From NCBI GenBank assembly GCA_015039315.1, contig WIDE01000097.1, positions 50,899 to 114,898 of the forward strand: DNA of 64,000 nucleotides, given 5' to 3'. Below the pieces are notes generated by a model that was not told the origin of the DNA, did no database searches, and saw only the letters and a list, made by a program, of their open reading frames with translations. This stretch comes from Clavulina sp. PMI_390. Lineage: Eukaryota > Basidiomycota > Agaricomycetes > Cantharellales > Hydnaceae. This document shows, in pieces, positions 11,995 through 24,097 of this stretch. Every line of letters begins with the position of its first letter. Position 1 is the stretch's first letter. The position numbers were made by a program, and so were the translations under genes.

Positions 11995-12771
11995 GTCCCG
12001 CCCTCCCACTTGTGATTTTCTCTATTCTTTCTTCCCGTCTCACGTCATTCGAGGCGGGAATTGTAATATCGCTCGACGCTCCATTTGTCGAGCTAGATGC
12101 GCAACCTACTGTATGTTATGGTGCACTACAACCTTCCTTGTTTCCCTTCCATTCATCCGTCAATGATCAACAAATTGCACTGGACATTTATGTATCTGTG
12201 ATTCCTGAACTTTTTCATTTGAACTTTGCGGACGAATGAGTCTCAGAACACTGCCTATGGAAAGATCATTCTCTTGACCAGCATTTTCGCTCTCATTCAA
12301 TCCATACCGTCACTGATGAGAGCCTACCTGACACAATGATAGGGTACAGTCCAGGTCTCATGCCTTACTAAGCGTACAGTTGACGAGAAGCATGTCACAA
12401 TCGTTCATTTGAAATGGTGAATAAGGTTCAAAAAGGCTATCGTAGAATGTCTCAGATGGTCGAACGCCGGTATCGTTGGTGGGACGAGACGCGGGGAAAG
12501 AAATTAGAGCGGCAACAACGGAACCAGGAGTCATTGGCCAGGCGTCACAAGCACACGAAGCAGACATCATCACATTAGGAAGTATCAAACCAAGAGTGCG
12601 ACAGCTGAGGGAATAATGATACATTATGAATACACATATGTATACCAGACGAAAACACCAAGAATCTGAATGTGAAGGTTGATGATGTAAGTCGTACAGC
12701 AAGGAGACAGTCTCAGACAGATGAAGAAAGACGACACATACAGATGGGAAAAACCAACGTCTCGTACGCTT
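11995..12771. other. Intergenic, convergent 3' flanks
   Basis: About 780 bp between the convergent carrier gene and proline-rich gene. It contains short open frames on both strands without motifs or splice partners. No repeat or RNA gene was recognised. Confidence 0.4.
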
Positions 12772-13594
12772 CTATGTCCGGTACATTCCTTGGGGTCCGT
12801 TTGCGCGTGTCGCCCGTCGTGGGTTGCGTTCTGGGGGTATATAAACGTCTTGAGGGTATCCTTGCATATTAGGTGGAGATATCCCATGCATTTGCTGGGG
12901 CGGTCCGCCGTGCATGTGAGACATCCCATTTTGCGGCGGGTATGCCCCAGGTGGGAACTGTCCTGGTTGCGGAGGATAGCCAGGATAACCAGGTCCACCA
13001 GGCATACCGCCCATCCCGCCTTGACCAGGGTAGCCTTGGGGTGGCATGTGCATGCCTGGATTACGCATTTGATCCGGCATCATGTTAATATGTTGAGGGG
13101 GAGGTTGAGAAGAGGGTTCGGGAGCTGGTGGAGGAGGTTCTGATTTGTCCTTGTGCACTTCCATAAGCGGCGTGAAATTGTAATAGATGTCGGAGCCTCG
13201 GTCAACCATAAATCTATGTGGGCAATAGAGCTTAAAAGTTATATCAGCATGAAGCATTACATTTACTCACTGTTGCGAGGTGACATCCCATTGTGGGCCT
13301 CGTTGGGCGCGAGCAGTGAGCAGAAGACTGTTCCAGTCGGACGAGCTTTCCTATATATGCGGGGGAGCGATGAACACATATTCGATAGCATGATGAGTTT
13401 TGGATTACCATTTCATCATCGAATGCCTTGGGTTGAGCAGCCTTGGCTGGAGGCAGTACGAGTTTCTTCCCCTTCTTCTTTGCAAGCAGTCTAGCCATTC
13501 TTAGAACTTTTGGAGACGGCAGAGGAGCAGCACCATGTCTTGGTGCTAGGATGACTATATCTTGCCGTTTAGACGATGCTACAGTCGTCTTCAT
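12772..13594 (-). CDS. Small proline-rich protein of unknown function
   Basis: Three exons: 13409-13594, 13271-13350 and 12772-13213; 235 residues. The ATG at 13594 (MKTTVASSKRQDIVIL) is the first in frame. The N-terminal part is basic (MARLLAKKKGKKLVLPP, about residues 32-48). The middle is compact and may be folded (SSSDWNSLLTARAQRGPQWD, then DRGSDIYYNFTPLME). The C-terminal 120 residues are almost entirely Pro/Gly/Met/Gln (PPQGYPGQGGMGGMPGG and similar), as in many RNA-associated or condensate-forming proteins. It is divergent from SART1 with only 86 bp between start codons, so the two may be co-regulated. The family is not recognised; an RNA-related role is a guess from composition and neighbour. 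Confidence 0.6.
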
Positions 13595-13680
13595 GTTGAC
13601 TTTGGAGGCGATGTTTGGACCGACGATGGTCACGTGAGCTCATCAATCGCGTGACAACAACCTCCAACAGCGACGAAGTC
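13595..13680. promoter_or_regulatory. Compact bidirectional promoter, 86 bp
   Basis: The start codons of the proline-rich gene (-) and SART1 (+) are separated by only 86 bp, so the core promoters must overlap. It contains a TCACGTGA palindrome (E-box CACGTG, about 13629-13636), a plausible bHLH-type site; binding is not shown. Confidence 0.5.
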
Positions 13681-16600
13681 ATGGAATCCTCTCTCTCTCT
13701 TGAGGAAACGAACAAGATCCGTATCAGCCTGGGTTTGAAGCCCTTGGTTGACGACGGAGCCCCTGCCGACGTGACAGAGAAGACCGCTGAGGACAATTTC
13801 GCGGATGTGCGCGAGAAGGAGAGAGCGGCCAAACGCACAAGGTTCGTCACTTCTCTGTACATTGGTGCATACTCACTAACTACGAAGCATTCCATGGTGT
13901 TATATAGTGAACTAAAAGCGAAACTTGATAAGTGAGTACCTTCGTTTGACTGCAGTCTTTGGAGGAGCATGAACCCATCGTATCTCTCCCCAACTCTACA
14001 CAGATGAAGATCCCATTCTGACTTATGGAACCCACCTTGCACTTCTATTAATGCAGGAAAAAGAATCAACGCGAGTTGAATCGCAGACTCGTCGGTACTA
14101 CCCTTGGGGACGAGGATGGTGGGGACGATGCGCGCAATTGGGTGAAGCGAAGTAAGAAGAAGGAAAAGGAACTTGCCAAGAAACGTCAGCAAGATTTGGA
14201 CAACATGGACCAAATGCATCTCGCTGAGTACTCCGAAAGTATGTCTTAACGATAACTTGGTGACGGAAGAACAACTCACCAACCGTTTCCTATCTGCTTA
14301 GAGGACCTTGCTGGACTGAAGGTCAGCCACGACTTGAGTGTCCTTGAGGATGGCGAGAACCGGATACTCACACTCAAAGATAGTCGGATCCTCGATAACG
14401 AAGGTTTGTACGTACCCGCTTTATTTCGTTGTTGCATCGCTCACATCATCTTCGTAGAGGACGAGCTACAAAACGTCGACATGGCCGAAGTTGAGAGAGA
14501 CAAACGACGTAACGAGCTCAAGAAAGCGCGAAAAGACTACACGGGCTTCGACGATGACGAGTTTGGACCCAACGCTGTCGCTGGAGTAAGGAGAGGAGTG
14601 TTGATGAAATATGACGAAGATATTGATGGACCTACTGAATCGGTATCTCCACATCTCCTCCTGCCGCTTTCGGCCCTTACACGTATGCTTCTTCCCCCTA
14701 GAATTTCAGATTGGGAGCACCTGCGCCGAAGTCTGCCGCTGCGCTTGCGGAAGAGGTTAGGGCAGCCGAGATGGTGAACAAGACGCTGCTGACGATTGAT
14801 TACGCTAGTGCGTATGCATATGCCTCTTCAGAACGCGCAAATAGGTGATCAAGCTGACTAACGCTTTTATTAATCTAGAAAACCAAGAATCAAGCGATTA
14901 CCTGCAAGAGGGCGATGTGGGTTTCAAGAAGCCTAAGGTTTGGAAGTTCATAGCGATTTGGCGCGTTTCCCTCAGCTTACCTTGGCTTACCTTGGTTTTT
15001 CCAGACCAAAAAGAAGCGATCTACCAGAAAGCACGAACCTGAGCTCGTCGATGCCTCGTCAGCACCAGCTGCTCCCTCATCCTCAATGGACGTTGACGAG
15101 AAGCCCGTCATTCCAAACATGGACTCCAACTTTGTTGATGACGACGATCTCCAGAGCGTGCTGGCCATGGCACGGCGACGGAAGCTGAAGAAGCCGAAGG
15201 TCGCTACCGCAGACGAAATTGCCGCTAAAAGTACGTACCCCACACGACTCCGCATCATCTGGTGAGGTCTAGCGGCTCACTTCTTCCTGTAATTCAGTTG
15301 CTCAAGATCGGCAGGCCGAAGCTGAAGCAGAGGCGTCTGCTCCCGCAGTTTCCTCCGAGGCCAAGCCTGGGGTACTCGAGTTCGACGACACCTCTGAATT
15401 TGTTCGCTCCATCACATACGATCCCACTGCCGCGGTTAAGAAGGAGCCCATTGTCGTCACTATCAACACCAAACCCACTGCTGACGATGATTCTGATGAC
15501 GAGATGCAAGATGGTGATCAGGCTCTCCGTGAGATGGACGCTGGTGTCCGCGTTAAAGAAGAAGAGGAAGATTCGGATCTCGAGATGGGCGAGGAGGCAA
15601 CTGAGGCTATGCTTAGCGCAATAGAGGATGCTATCAAGCAGTCAGAAGCTGCGAACGGCGGCGATGTGAAGCCAAAGGTTGATGAGGCAGCAGAGGTTTG
15701 TTCAAAATTCTCCTATAGGTTGACCAGTTGCTCATTTGATTCTTTATTTTAGATCGGTACCTCGAGCCAACAAACTGTTGGGCGAGGAATGGCAGCTGCG
15801 CTCAATATTCTCCGCCAGCAGGGTCTTCTCCAAGGCGCCTCTGCCGAGGTTCGAGACCGTGAGCAGACGCAAAAGGACAAAGACACTTGGCTCGCCGATT
15901 ATCGCCACCGACAAGCGCAACGTGAACTTGACCGATTACGCTCCAAGGGCGGTCAGTCGAAAGACCAAGTCCAGCGTGAGTGGGAGAACAAGCAGCGCGA
16001 ACAGGCTGAGGCGCGTGATACCATGGAGCTCTTCGCCAATTACCGGCCCGATGTAGAGATCAAATATCATGATGAGGACGGACGGGTGCTGACGACGAAG
16101 GAGGCGTGGAAAGCGTTGAGCCACAAGTTCCACGGCAAGGGCAGCGGGAGGGCCAAGTTGGAGAAAAGGTTGAAGAAGATCGAGGAGGAGAGGAAACGCG
16201 AGGCGATGGGTAGCGGAGACACGCCGCTGTCGATGCAAGCTGCCTTCCAGATTCGCCAGGAGAGGGCAGGGCAGGCACACATGATCCTTTCGGTAGGGAA
16301 TCGTGGGTACGTATCCGCCATTTCTGACATTTTCGTGGGCTGTTGGTCGCATCATTTCACTTACTGACGCTTCAACATTGTCATTTCTCTTCCCTTCTAG
16401 TGCTGTCCCTCAAGCGACGGAATTCCTCGATGCCCCGATCACCAAGAAAGATAAGGGAAAGAACAAGAAGAAAGATGTCACGAAGAAAGAAGCCGTCTCG
16501 GACATCACTGGCTTCACCGCCAATTCACTTCCTATTCTTGGCGCCGATACCATCATCCCCTCTCGACCTTCCCCTTATCCCTCTGGCGCTTCTGGTGCTG

Positions 16601-16830
16601 TCATTTCAGGAGAGCCCACTGCTGCATCGAGCCCAGCACCCATGCGCTCTGGCTTCACTCGTATTGGGAGTACTACGGCGGGCGATGCCAGTGCACCGGG
16701 TTCAGGTTCCGGGACCCCTGTGCTGGCTGAGGAGAGGAGTAAAATCCAAATTGGTTTCGCGCCCATGAGTGCAGCGAAAAGGAAGGCGGTAGATCAGCCG
16801 TTGGGATCGCCTCCGCCAAAGAGGCGATAA
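13681..16830 (+). CDS. SNU66: U4/U6.U5 tri-snRNP-associated protein SART1 / Snu66
   Basis: Eleven exons: 13681-13841, 13908-13931, 14057-14238, 14302-14403, 14458-14642, 14702-14807, 14879-14937, 15005-15230, 15298-15695, 15753-16306 and 16401-16830; 808 residues. The start is MESSLSLEETNKIRISLGLK, the conserved N-terminal SLEETNKIR..LGLKPL segment of the family. Charged coiled-coil-like stretches follow (KKNQRELNRRLVG, WVKRSKKKEKELAKKR, QDLDNMDQMHLAEYSE). The C-terminal hallmark is FANYRPDVEIKYHDEDGR, then TKEAWKALSHKFHGKGSG (about residues 565-610) and KLEKRLKKIEEE. SART1/Snu66 is a tri-snRNP scaffold needed for spliceosome activation in the nucleus. Length and motifs match the family, and all eleven exons keep frame. 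It is divergent from the proline-rich gene and convergent with the next gene, with 210 bp between stops. Confidence 0.93.
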
Positions 16831-17040
16831 TCTTACTATGCTTTGGGATCTTGAAATTTGTGTTATTGTACCAACTTGGACTAATACTCTCCTTACTCTC
16901 CTACTTATATCATCGACTGCATATTATCACACGTGAGCCAAGGCACAGCTATGAGCGATCGCACGTTGTCCAACCATGGTCAAGTAAGTGGTTATGCGAT
17001 TACGAGTTGAGGGTATCATGTAGAAACATAGAAGCTGAAT

Positions 17041-17864
17041 CTATGGATTCGCTCGTGCTGGAAGTGGTGGAGGGCTTGTAATCGTCGCTGGACTTTCTAC
17101 CTCTTCTCCGTGATGAGCATGCTCATCGGTGCTCATGTAACGTCCTCTTGTCGATTCCGTCGTCGCATCTGACTCGGCGAGCGAAGCCCTTTCAGGGTCA
17201 GTCGTGGTGGCTTTGAACCCTAACTCATCAACGTCCAACTGCTTCGCATCAGGGTCATAACCCTCCTTAGCACCTAATGTCGAGCCCGACCCTTCTCCAG
17301 CGCTCGACAGGGGCGGAGGAACACGTCGCGTCGACATGGAAGAGAATCTACCCTTCTTGGGCATCGTTGATCCAGATGCTGCGGAGCTCGTAGATCCAGA
17401 TCGTTTAGGCATGAACGAGCTCAGCGAGCGTGCCGTTCGCTTCTTTCCAAGGCTGAGCGCCTCCAGACCTTCCCTGAATTCTTCCGTGCCCTTCTTGGCG
17501 ACATCAACCCCACGCTCCCCGGAAGCTGAGAGAGGGGTGGAGTCTTTCCGTCCAGCGAGTTTTTCTCCTGCTGCGTCCACGAAGGCATTGATATGACCTC
17601 TGACAAAGATGGAATCAGAATAGGTTAAGGTTTAATTAAAACTAATGGGGTGTACCTTACGGCCTCTCCAGAGCCATGGAGGATTTTAAGCACGCCTCTG
17701 AAAGTCGGAGGATGAGCCCAGAGGGTGTGACGTCATTTTGGGTTGTGTGCCCGTTTGCGGGGAAAGATTATATGGCCAACATCAGAAAATTAGGCGAGAA
17801 CTCTGGTAGAGTAGACTCACGTCACTGCTTGAGTGGCGACGTTTGGATTCGGGTCACTTGACAT
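17041..17864 (-). CDS. Small protein of unknown function, tandem paralogue A
   Basis: Three exons: 17821-17864, 17656-17697 and 17041-17599; 214 residues. The ordered core spans the first three exons: AVTGVLKILHGSGEAVRGHI, then NAFVDAAGEKLAGRK (about residues 14-48), and a second short block VAKKGTEEFREGLEALS. The tail is low complexity and Ser/Pro-rich. The paralogue at 18396-18926 has the same exon phases, an identical 42-nt second exon and the same two blocks (HGAGEAIRGNINSFADTAG; VAKRGEAEVMQGMSQL). Amphipathic Gly/Ala-rich helices with a GEA(V/I)RG motif resemble small stress-type proteins such as the CsbD/LEA kind, but no firm family match can be made from sequence alone. There is no signal peptide or TM segment. 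Confidence 0.65.
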
Positions 17865-18395
17865 GGTGTGGGGTAGTGGAGTCAGAGAGGGGGAAGGTTG
17901 TTTTGGTCCAAAAGCAACTTGACATCCAAAAAAAATAGTTGATGGGATGTCATTGGATTAGTGAGACTACATTTTCACCTGAATTTCGTGGCGTTTGCGT
18001 TAGAAAAATCTTACATTGATAAAAGCCGAGGTCAAGTTGAGCGTTTTTGGTCGACGTCGGAGGCCAAGTGAGCCAAACATGTGGGGCCAATTACTTCCCA
18101 CGTGAATCTCGCCATCTCCGCCCACCTCTAATGATCAAGTCTAGCTACTGTAAGGGGGCTAGCGCCCAGGTTACCTATTCAAGGATACTCAATCAAATAC
18201 GCGCTACCAATATTTGCTCAATCAGAAGAGCACAAAGCTTCTCAAGAACATCCAAAACAGCCCTCTTGAATACGATTCATCGATTATCACGGCACCAAGG
18301 CAGCACTAGAATGTTTGTATATTACGCTATTGTTATTTCGATTACGCAATACTATGAGCGGGTGCACGCCCCACAAGCTAATCACGATAAGGACC
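17865..18395. other. Spacer between tandem small-protein genes
   Basis: About 530 bp holding the promoter of paralogue A and the 3' end of paralogue B. No motif, repeat or RNA gene was identified. Confidence 0.35.
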
Positions 18396-18926
18396 TCAAG
18401 CCTGGCCACGAGTGGTCATAGGAGGAGGTGCGCCAGTACCTGTCGTAGCGGTGTTCGTCTTCAAACCTGCTTGTGCGGATTGGGTCGGCGGCGCAGCGGT
18501 GGTGGTTCTTGTTGCGGTTGTGTCTGACACGGAGCCCCCTTGCAGTTGGGACATGCCCTGCATGACTTCCGCTTCCCCTCGCTTGGCGACGCTGGCGTTG
18601 TGTAGCCCAGTGGAAGTAGTGGGAGCCGTGTTGGTGGAAGGAGATGGATTGGCGGGGTCACTGTTCACCGCACGCTCACCAGCGGTGTCGGCGAAGGAGT
18701 TGATATTGCCACTACGGTAGGCACCATATCACAAATTAACTAGGAGAGTACAGGGGTGGAGGTGGGAAAGCATTTGACTCACCGGATGGCTTCACCTGCA
18801 CCATGAACAGTCTTTACTGCTCCGCTATTGTCCTCCCAAGATCAGCAGGGTACTGCCTTGGGTGTGAGTTCTGACTGACCTGACAGCATTGGCCGCCCTA
18901 TTTGCCGCATTAGATCCTTGGGACAT
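18396..18926 (-). CDS. Small protein of unknown function, tandem paralogue B
   Basis: Three exons: 18880-18926, 18783-18824 (42 nt) and 18396-18711; 134 residues. The start is MSQGSNAANRAANAVSGAVK. The acceptor at 18825-18826 was chosen because it keeps the frame into VKTVHGAGEAIRGNINSFAD, matching paralogue A (LKILHGSGEAVRGHINAFVD). The second conserved block is SVAKRGEAEVMQGMSQLQGG. The C-terminal tail is Thr/Ala/Pro-rich and much shorter than in paralogue A. The pair is tandem and same-strand, so it arose by local duplication and has diverged mainly in the disordered tail. The function is unknown; it may be cytoplasmic, since no targeting signal is seen. Confidence 0.65.
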
Positions 18927-19637
18927 GTTTGGTTTCGAGACTGTATTCCGTGATTTGCCCATCAGCTTCGATCATCACTGTTCCACAATGATACTCACTA
19001 TGGAAGCAGAATTCTGGAGAATGGAGTATTTGAGACGAGGACGCATCTCTTCTTGGACCTACATATATATCCCAAAAGTAGGAGAGTTTCCAACATGACT
19101 TCACCTAACGTCATCGTCATAATGAACACCAGACGCGGAGAAGCAGATGGTGAACACAGCCCTCACTTTACCCAAATTCTCACCAAGGCATTGTTTACAA
19201 TACTATCCTTGGCAGCACGTCTTCGATTTGATACCCATACAGATATGTTTCCACAAGCTCAAGGTGTCTTACCGTCTCCAGTTCTCCGCCTGAAGCAACG
19301 AAAGTTCAATGATGTCACGAGGGCTGTGGAGTTCGGCACCGACACAGACGGCCTTCGTCAAAGACAATCGGAAAGCCGCTAGCGGAATAGCTTCGAACGA
19401 TATTAAGTTTAATGAAGTCTTGCCTTTGCTCATTCAGTTCGATATTGATGGAGGAATTCTCGTCGGAAGATAACTGTTTGAAACTGAGTAAACCATTTAC
19501 AAGTAGTACAGAACTAGTCGATATCAGCCACTGTAGCAAAACTACACCATTTAGAATGGAAGAACACATCAAAGCGAGAGCAATGAACGAGAGTAGGAAA
19601 TTTAAGCCGATCAAGACCGTGCTTTGCATAATCAACT
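18927..19637. other. Intergenic
   Basis: About 710 bp between the start of small-protein paralogue B and the stop of nuclease A. Open frames on both strands lack splice links or motifs. Nothing supportable was seen. Confidence 0.35.
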
Positions 19638-21114
19638 TCATGGCAAGGCGGCAATATCTAAGATAGTGTTCAACCATGCAGCGAGGCGATACCCGCTCTT
19701 GGCGATTTGGAGGTCAACAATAGGTGCATTCTTCTGATAGTAGGTTGAGCCAAGGTCACTGGCCGTGTACCCTGAGAACACTACCGACCCAGGATATAAA
19801 AAAGGGAGACATGGTAGGGCGTTGTAAGATGGGCATAATGATGGGAAGAGATCGGGGAAGGGTAACATACCAGTGCTGCAAATATAAGCATTCGAGTCCT
19901 TTGCCCACTCAAGAGGACATTCCAGGTCCGTGGTGGAAGCACGCGCGAGCAGCGGGAACTCGCTAGTTGGGTCAGCAAGTAGAACCTGAGAACGACCCTC
20001 AAAGCTTGTGTTACGATACTGGGGTAACGTGGGGTTGGTACAGTTTATCCAAGATGCAGCTTCCGATTTATAGGCCCCAGTTTTGATCTTGGCGACGAGG
20101 TCAGCTGCATAAGTGGTGACGCTGTTGGCTATAGGAAAAAGTGGTTCGATGAGGAAATGATCGAATTTAGATGTTGCAATTGAATTGAGTAAGGTCTTAC
20201 AGTGGTTTAACTTGATCGTTTTTTCGGGAATGTAGGTGTCCCAGCTAGCAAGGAAAGAATAAGTTACGCTAACGGGAAATACGCTAGCAATCGACCCACA
20301 CAGCATGCAACTCAGTGTTGACGCCATCAAACTTCACCTTGATGTCGTTCCCACCAACTTTGTATGCCTCGCAGTGGAAAGGCTGACCGATGTCTCCAAT
20401 GAGGTGAGCTATTAGGCATAACGTGTTAAACCACCATGGGTGAAATGTAAGAGGAAGCAGCGTACTCAAGAATTTCAAAGCAATGTCCTGCTCAGAGACT
20501 ACACTGACGATGAGACAGGCATTGGGCGTCGGGAAGAATATAGCACATACCGCTCAAGGCAGGGTTTGCTACGCGCGAAGTATAGTTTGTCAGGGCTGTA
20601 GGGGCCATAAAGGTTAGACCCGTGGTGAACCAATATTCTCTTTGAGCCAGTAACTCTACCAGTGAGGATACAATGACCATCACAATCACGCAAATCTGAG
20701 ACGCTGCACGAGCCATTCAAAGGTCCATCGTTGGCATCGATATAGTGCAGAGGCTTCGTCCTGAACGAACAAATGGTGAGTGGTGTGGGGCAATACGATG
20801 AATTAGATCTGGAAAGAGTCACACCAAGTCCAACCCTTGGTGTATTTGACACTGTCAGCCCAAACTGCCGCAGGGCCGAGCTGACCATGATAAGAAGGGT
20901 CTAGGGTATCTTCTATGAAGGAAAGCGTCTCAGGTCCGAGGAAAGCTTGGGCAACGGAACCGACTGCCTCGTGACCTGAGTCGCTTCAGGACGAACAGAT
21001 GTGTCAGTGACAAGTTGAACGGGGTTCTTAGCGAAGCCCATACCCCCAGGCGTGTACCGATATCACGTAGGTGAATAAAACCGCGCTCTTAATGACATAA
21101 GCGATAGGTAACAT
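19638..21114 (-). CDS. Secreted S1/P1-type nuclease, tandem copy A
   Basis: Nine exons: 21044-21114, 20825-20983, 20660-20760, 20551-20595, 20466-20498, 20300-20408, 20201-20244, 19871-20128 and 19638-19780; 320 residues. A signal peptide (about residues 1-22, ending VHA) would expose Trp23 as the mature N-terminus, the zinc-ligand Trp1 of this family. The P1-nuclease zinc ligands can be followed in order: W23 and H28 (WGDSGHEAVG), Asp in WADSVK, His in LHYIDAND, then HLIGDIGQPFH (two His and one Asp), then H..D in LHAVWD. Family knowledge: single-strand-specific endonuclease and 3'-nucleotidase acting outside the cell, used to scavenge phosphate and nucleosides. Exon lengths are identical to copy B at 21758-23237. 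Appears intact. Confidence 0.93.
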
Positions 21115-21757
21115 GATGGAAGAGTGGAGTAAAGGTGCTGTCTGTGGTTCTCGAGTAAGGCGACGGAAATCCGGTACAGACGCCCAAGCTCAGGGGCATT
21201 GACAACGCCAAGAGCGTCATCAGGAGATCACGAACGTTGGCATCGAGGAGATCAAATGTTCCTCAAAGCAGGAAGGCACAGGGGCCTGATTATGGAGAAG
21301 CATGCAATCTCAATTGAGATATGTCATAGAGGCTTGGCATGGAGTGGGCTGTCAAATGCACGCAGCACATGCAATCCTTCGGATACGAAAGGGAGAAAGA
21401 TTTTGAAGAGATCACAGAACTATCAGGTGTTACTTCCGACAGTGCGCATGGTCAGAGGTCTGTCTTGATTCCACAATCGGATTCGGTCGATGGGGGCTTC
21501 AGTTGGAAGTGGAACTCACGGAGGACAATCCTATTGATTCAAGTCTTGGCACGGTCGATGGCCCCCGACCGTATTCAAGTTATTGTAGGCGTTTATATCA
21601 TCTGGAGATGAGATGGTCTTCTTCAGCATTCGCAATTCATAACCTCAGTGCTGGATTGAGTCACGCGAACATTTGTTCGGACTTTGAGGTCACTTCAGTA
21701 CTTTACCGTAGGAATACATGAAAACGAGAAGGATGACGTGGCCATGAGCCTCTTTAC
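21115..21757. promoter_or_regulatory. Spacer between tandem nucleases, with palindromic motif
   Basis: Promoter side of nuclease A. It contains the palindrome CGAACATTTGTTCG (21666-21679), one of four related CGAACAnnTGTTC sites between 21.6 and 29.4 kb. No other gene was recognised. Confidence 0.4.
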
Positions 21758-23237
21758 TCAGTGTAAGAGGCTACCCTCGAATATGGAATTGAGCCAGGCG
21801 GCAAGGCGGTACCCGCTCTTTGCAATCTGGAGGTCAACAATCGGAGCATTCTTCTGATAGTAAGCCGTGCCGAGGTTACTGGCAGTGTAGCCAGAGAGCA
21901 CTGAGGTACGACGCATAGAAAGGCGATGGGACAGAGCATTGTCAGATGCGCGTCACGGGAGGAGCAACTGAGGAGGTGCCAAACGCACCAGTGCTACACA
22001 TATATGTGTTTGAGTCCTTCGCCCATTCCAGAGGGCACTCCAAGTCCGTGGTCGAAGCACTCGCAAGTAGCGGGAGTCCACGATGTGGCTCAGATAGGAG
22101 GAGCTGAGGTGGTTCTTTGAACTCGATATCACGGCCTTGGGGTAGAGTGGGGTTGGTGCAGTTTATCCAGGACTCAGCTTCTGAGCTGTATGACCCAATT
22201 TTGATCCTATCAATGAGATCACTCGCATATGTGGTAATGCTGTTCGCTGTGATAGAAGAGTAGAGCAATTTAGATGAGGAAAGCCGCCTGAACATACTTC
22301 ACATAAATCGAGCAAAACCGTACAGTGGCTCAGCTTTATAGTTTTTTCTGGGATGGAGCTGTCCCAGCTAGAATGCAAAAGTTCAGTTCACCAGAAAAGA
22401 AAAGGACGACTATCGAAGCTCACACGGCATGTAGGTTGGTGTTAGCACCGTCGAATCTCGTCTTGATCTCGTTTCCACCACGTTGATACTCTTCTATGTG
22501 GAGGGGCTGGCCGACATCTCCGATGAAGTGAACTAAAAATTATAAACAATTCAGCTCGACAAGTGATTTCACCACGAGGAAGAGCGCACTAAGAAACTTC
22601 AGAGCAATGTTTCGCTCAGAGACTTCGAAGATCATCAGGGGGCGGTCGGGGCAGCAGATTTCGGTAAGCAACATACCACTCAGGGTAGGGTCCGCAATAC
22701 GGGAGGTGTAATTTGTGAGAGCTATGTTTGGCCAAACTTAGTATTGCCGTAGATAGGAAGGTAAATTCATACGGGCAAGCCTACCAGTGAGGATACAATG
22801 ATCTTCACAATCCCGCGAGTCTGAGACACTACACATGCCGTTCAATGGGTCGTCATGGGCATTGATGTAGTGAAGAGGCCTCGTCCTAGGCGAATGTGGG
22901 ACGTTTGAAATGGAACATTATAGTTGTTTGAGGTAGGGTGTCACTCACCAAGCCCATTCTTTCTTGGATTTGACAGTATCCGCCCAATTCCCCGCACGAC
23001 CGAGTTGACCACGATATGAAGGGTCTAATGTATCCTGAATGAACGAAAGGGTCTCGGGCCCCAGGAAGGCTTGAGCAACGTAACCGACGACCTCATGGCC
23101 TGATTCACTACAACAAGAAGGGTCAGGTCAGAGACGACAGAAGCTTGGCTTACAAGAAGAACATACCCCCAGGCATGCACTGATGCCCCATAAGTAAGTA
23201 GAAGGGTGCTTGCGATAAGCTGGAAGGGGGCCAACAT
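21758..23237 (-). CDS. Secreted S1/P1-type nuclease, tandem copy B
   Basis: Nine exons: 23167-23237, 22949-23107, 22785-22885, 22677-22721, 22590-22622, 22424-22532, 22324-22367, 21989-22246 and 21758-21900; 320 residues. The signal peptide MLAPFQLIASTLLLTYGASV is followed by HAW, with mature Trp at residue 23. Zinc-ligand motifs are all kept: WGESGHEVVG, WADTVK, LHYINAHDD, HFIGDVGQPLH and LHAVWD. Each of the nine exons has the same length as in copy A (71, 159, 101, 45, 33, 109, 44, 258, 143 nt), while introns differ in length and sequence. Protein divergence is scattered and many changes are conservative, consistent with both copies being under constraint. The predicted role is the same as copy A, an extracellular Zn-dependent nuclease. 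Confidence 0.93.
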
Positions 23238-24097
23238 ACTGGGTGGGCGAAGCAAGGAGGTCTCTTCTGTCTGAGTTCTTGCTATATACGTTATTCGAAT
23301 CTTGCCACGGCCGCTTACGCGCAGAGCCATCGAGAACGCCAAGATGAGATTACATTATTCAACATCTCATCTCTGAAATTCGCCTCGGACCAGGGGCTGC
23401 GGGGATGACCATTGTGAGGAGCAATGCCAATCGAATTTGTTATCAAGGCTTGGCATGTAGGCGCAGGCAACATACTGGGCGTTCCGCAAAGTTGTGAGAT
23501 CAGAGGAAGGATAAAGAGAAGTCGTATCGTGCTTCCAAGGACCTCGCCCATCTATCCAGACAGGTGGAGGAACCTCAATCGCATGTTTGGTTGAAAATTG
23601 AGTCGACACCACGCGAGCGTCAAGTTACGTTCCACCTTGAATTCAACCTGAGTCTTGGCACGCTTGGTGCTCTTAGATCTGTCCGCGCGACCCTCTAGCG
23701 CCAATGTGACATACTCTCGTAGATGAGTCGCGGGTCTTGTGAATGCGGTCCCGAATCGAACCACACGAACACATGTTCGGGTCCGAGCAGGTGGCCTGCG
23801 CACATTTGCTAGGGTGTCGATTTTGCGATGGATATATGCTTGTGACGTCAAATGAGTGCCGATTGGCTACATTTCTCTACGTTTTATGGCCGCTCGGCTC
23901 TGACTACAGCTCTGCTGCCACACGGCCGTTTTGAATGGGAGGTTTGCGGAGAGGCTCTCAGTGTCCTCTAGAGACTAATCCGCCGAGTGTAGAAAGATCA
24001 CAACGTAATCGCAAGCGTTATGAGAACAGGAAACGGACAGGAGTGAATAATAGATCTGTGTCTTTCATGCTTTGAACATAGGCCACTATGGGGTGGT
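23238..24097. promoter_or_regulatory. Upstream region of nuclease B, with palindromic motif
   Basis: About 860 bp without a supportable gene. It contains CGAACACATGTTCG (23766-23779), a self-complementary site related to those at 21666, 26648 and 29342. Confidence 0.4.

Noticed and set aside
23733..23830. Possible tRNA gene (GGTTCGATTC on the minus strand resembles a B box)
   Set aside because: No matching A box, acceptor stem or T-stem pairing could be built around it.
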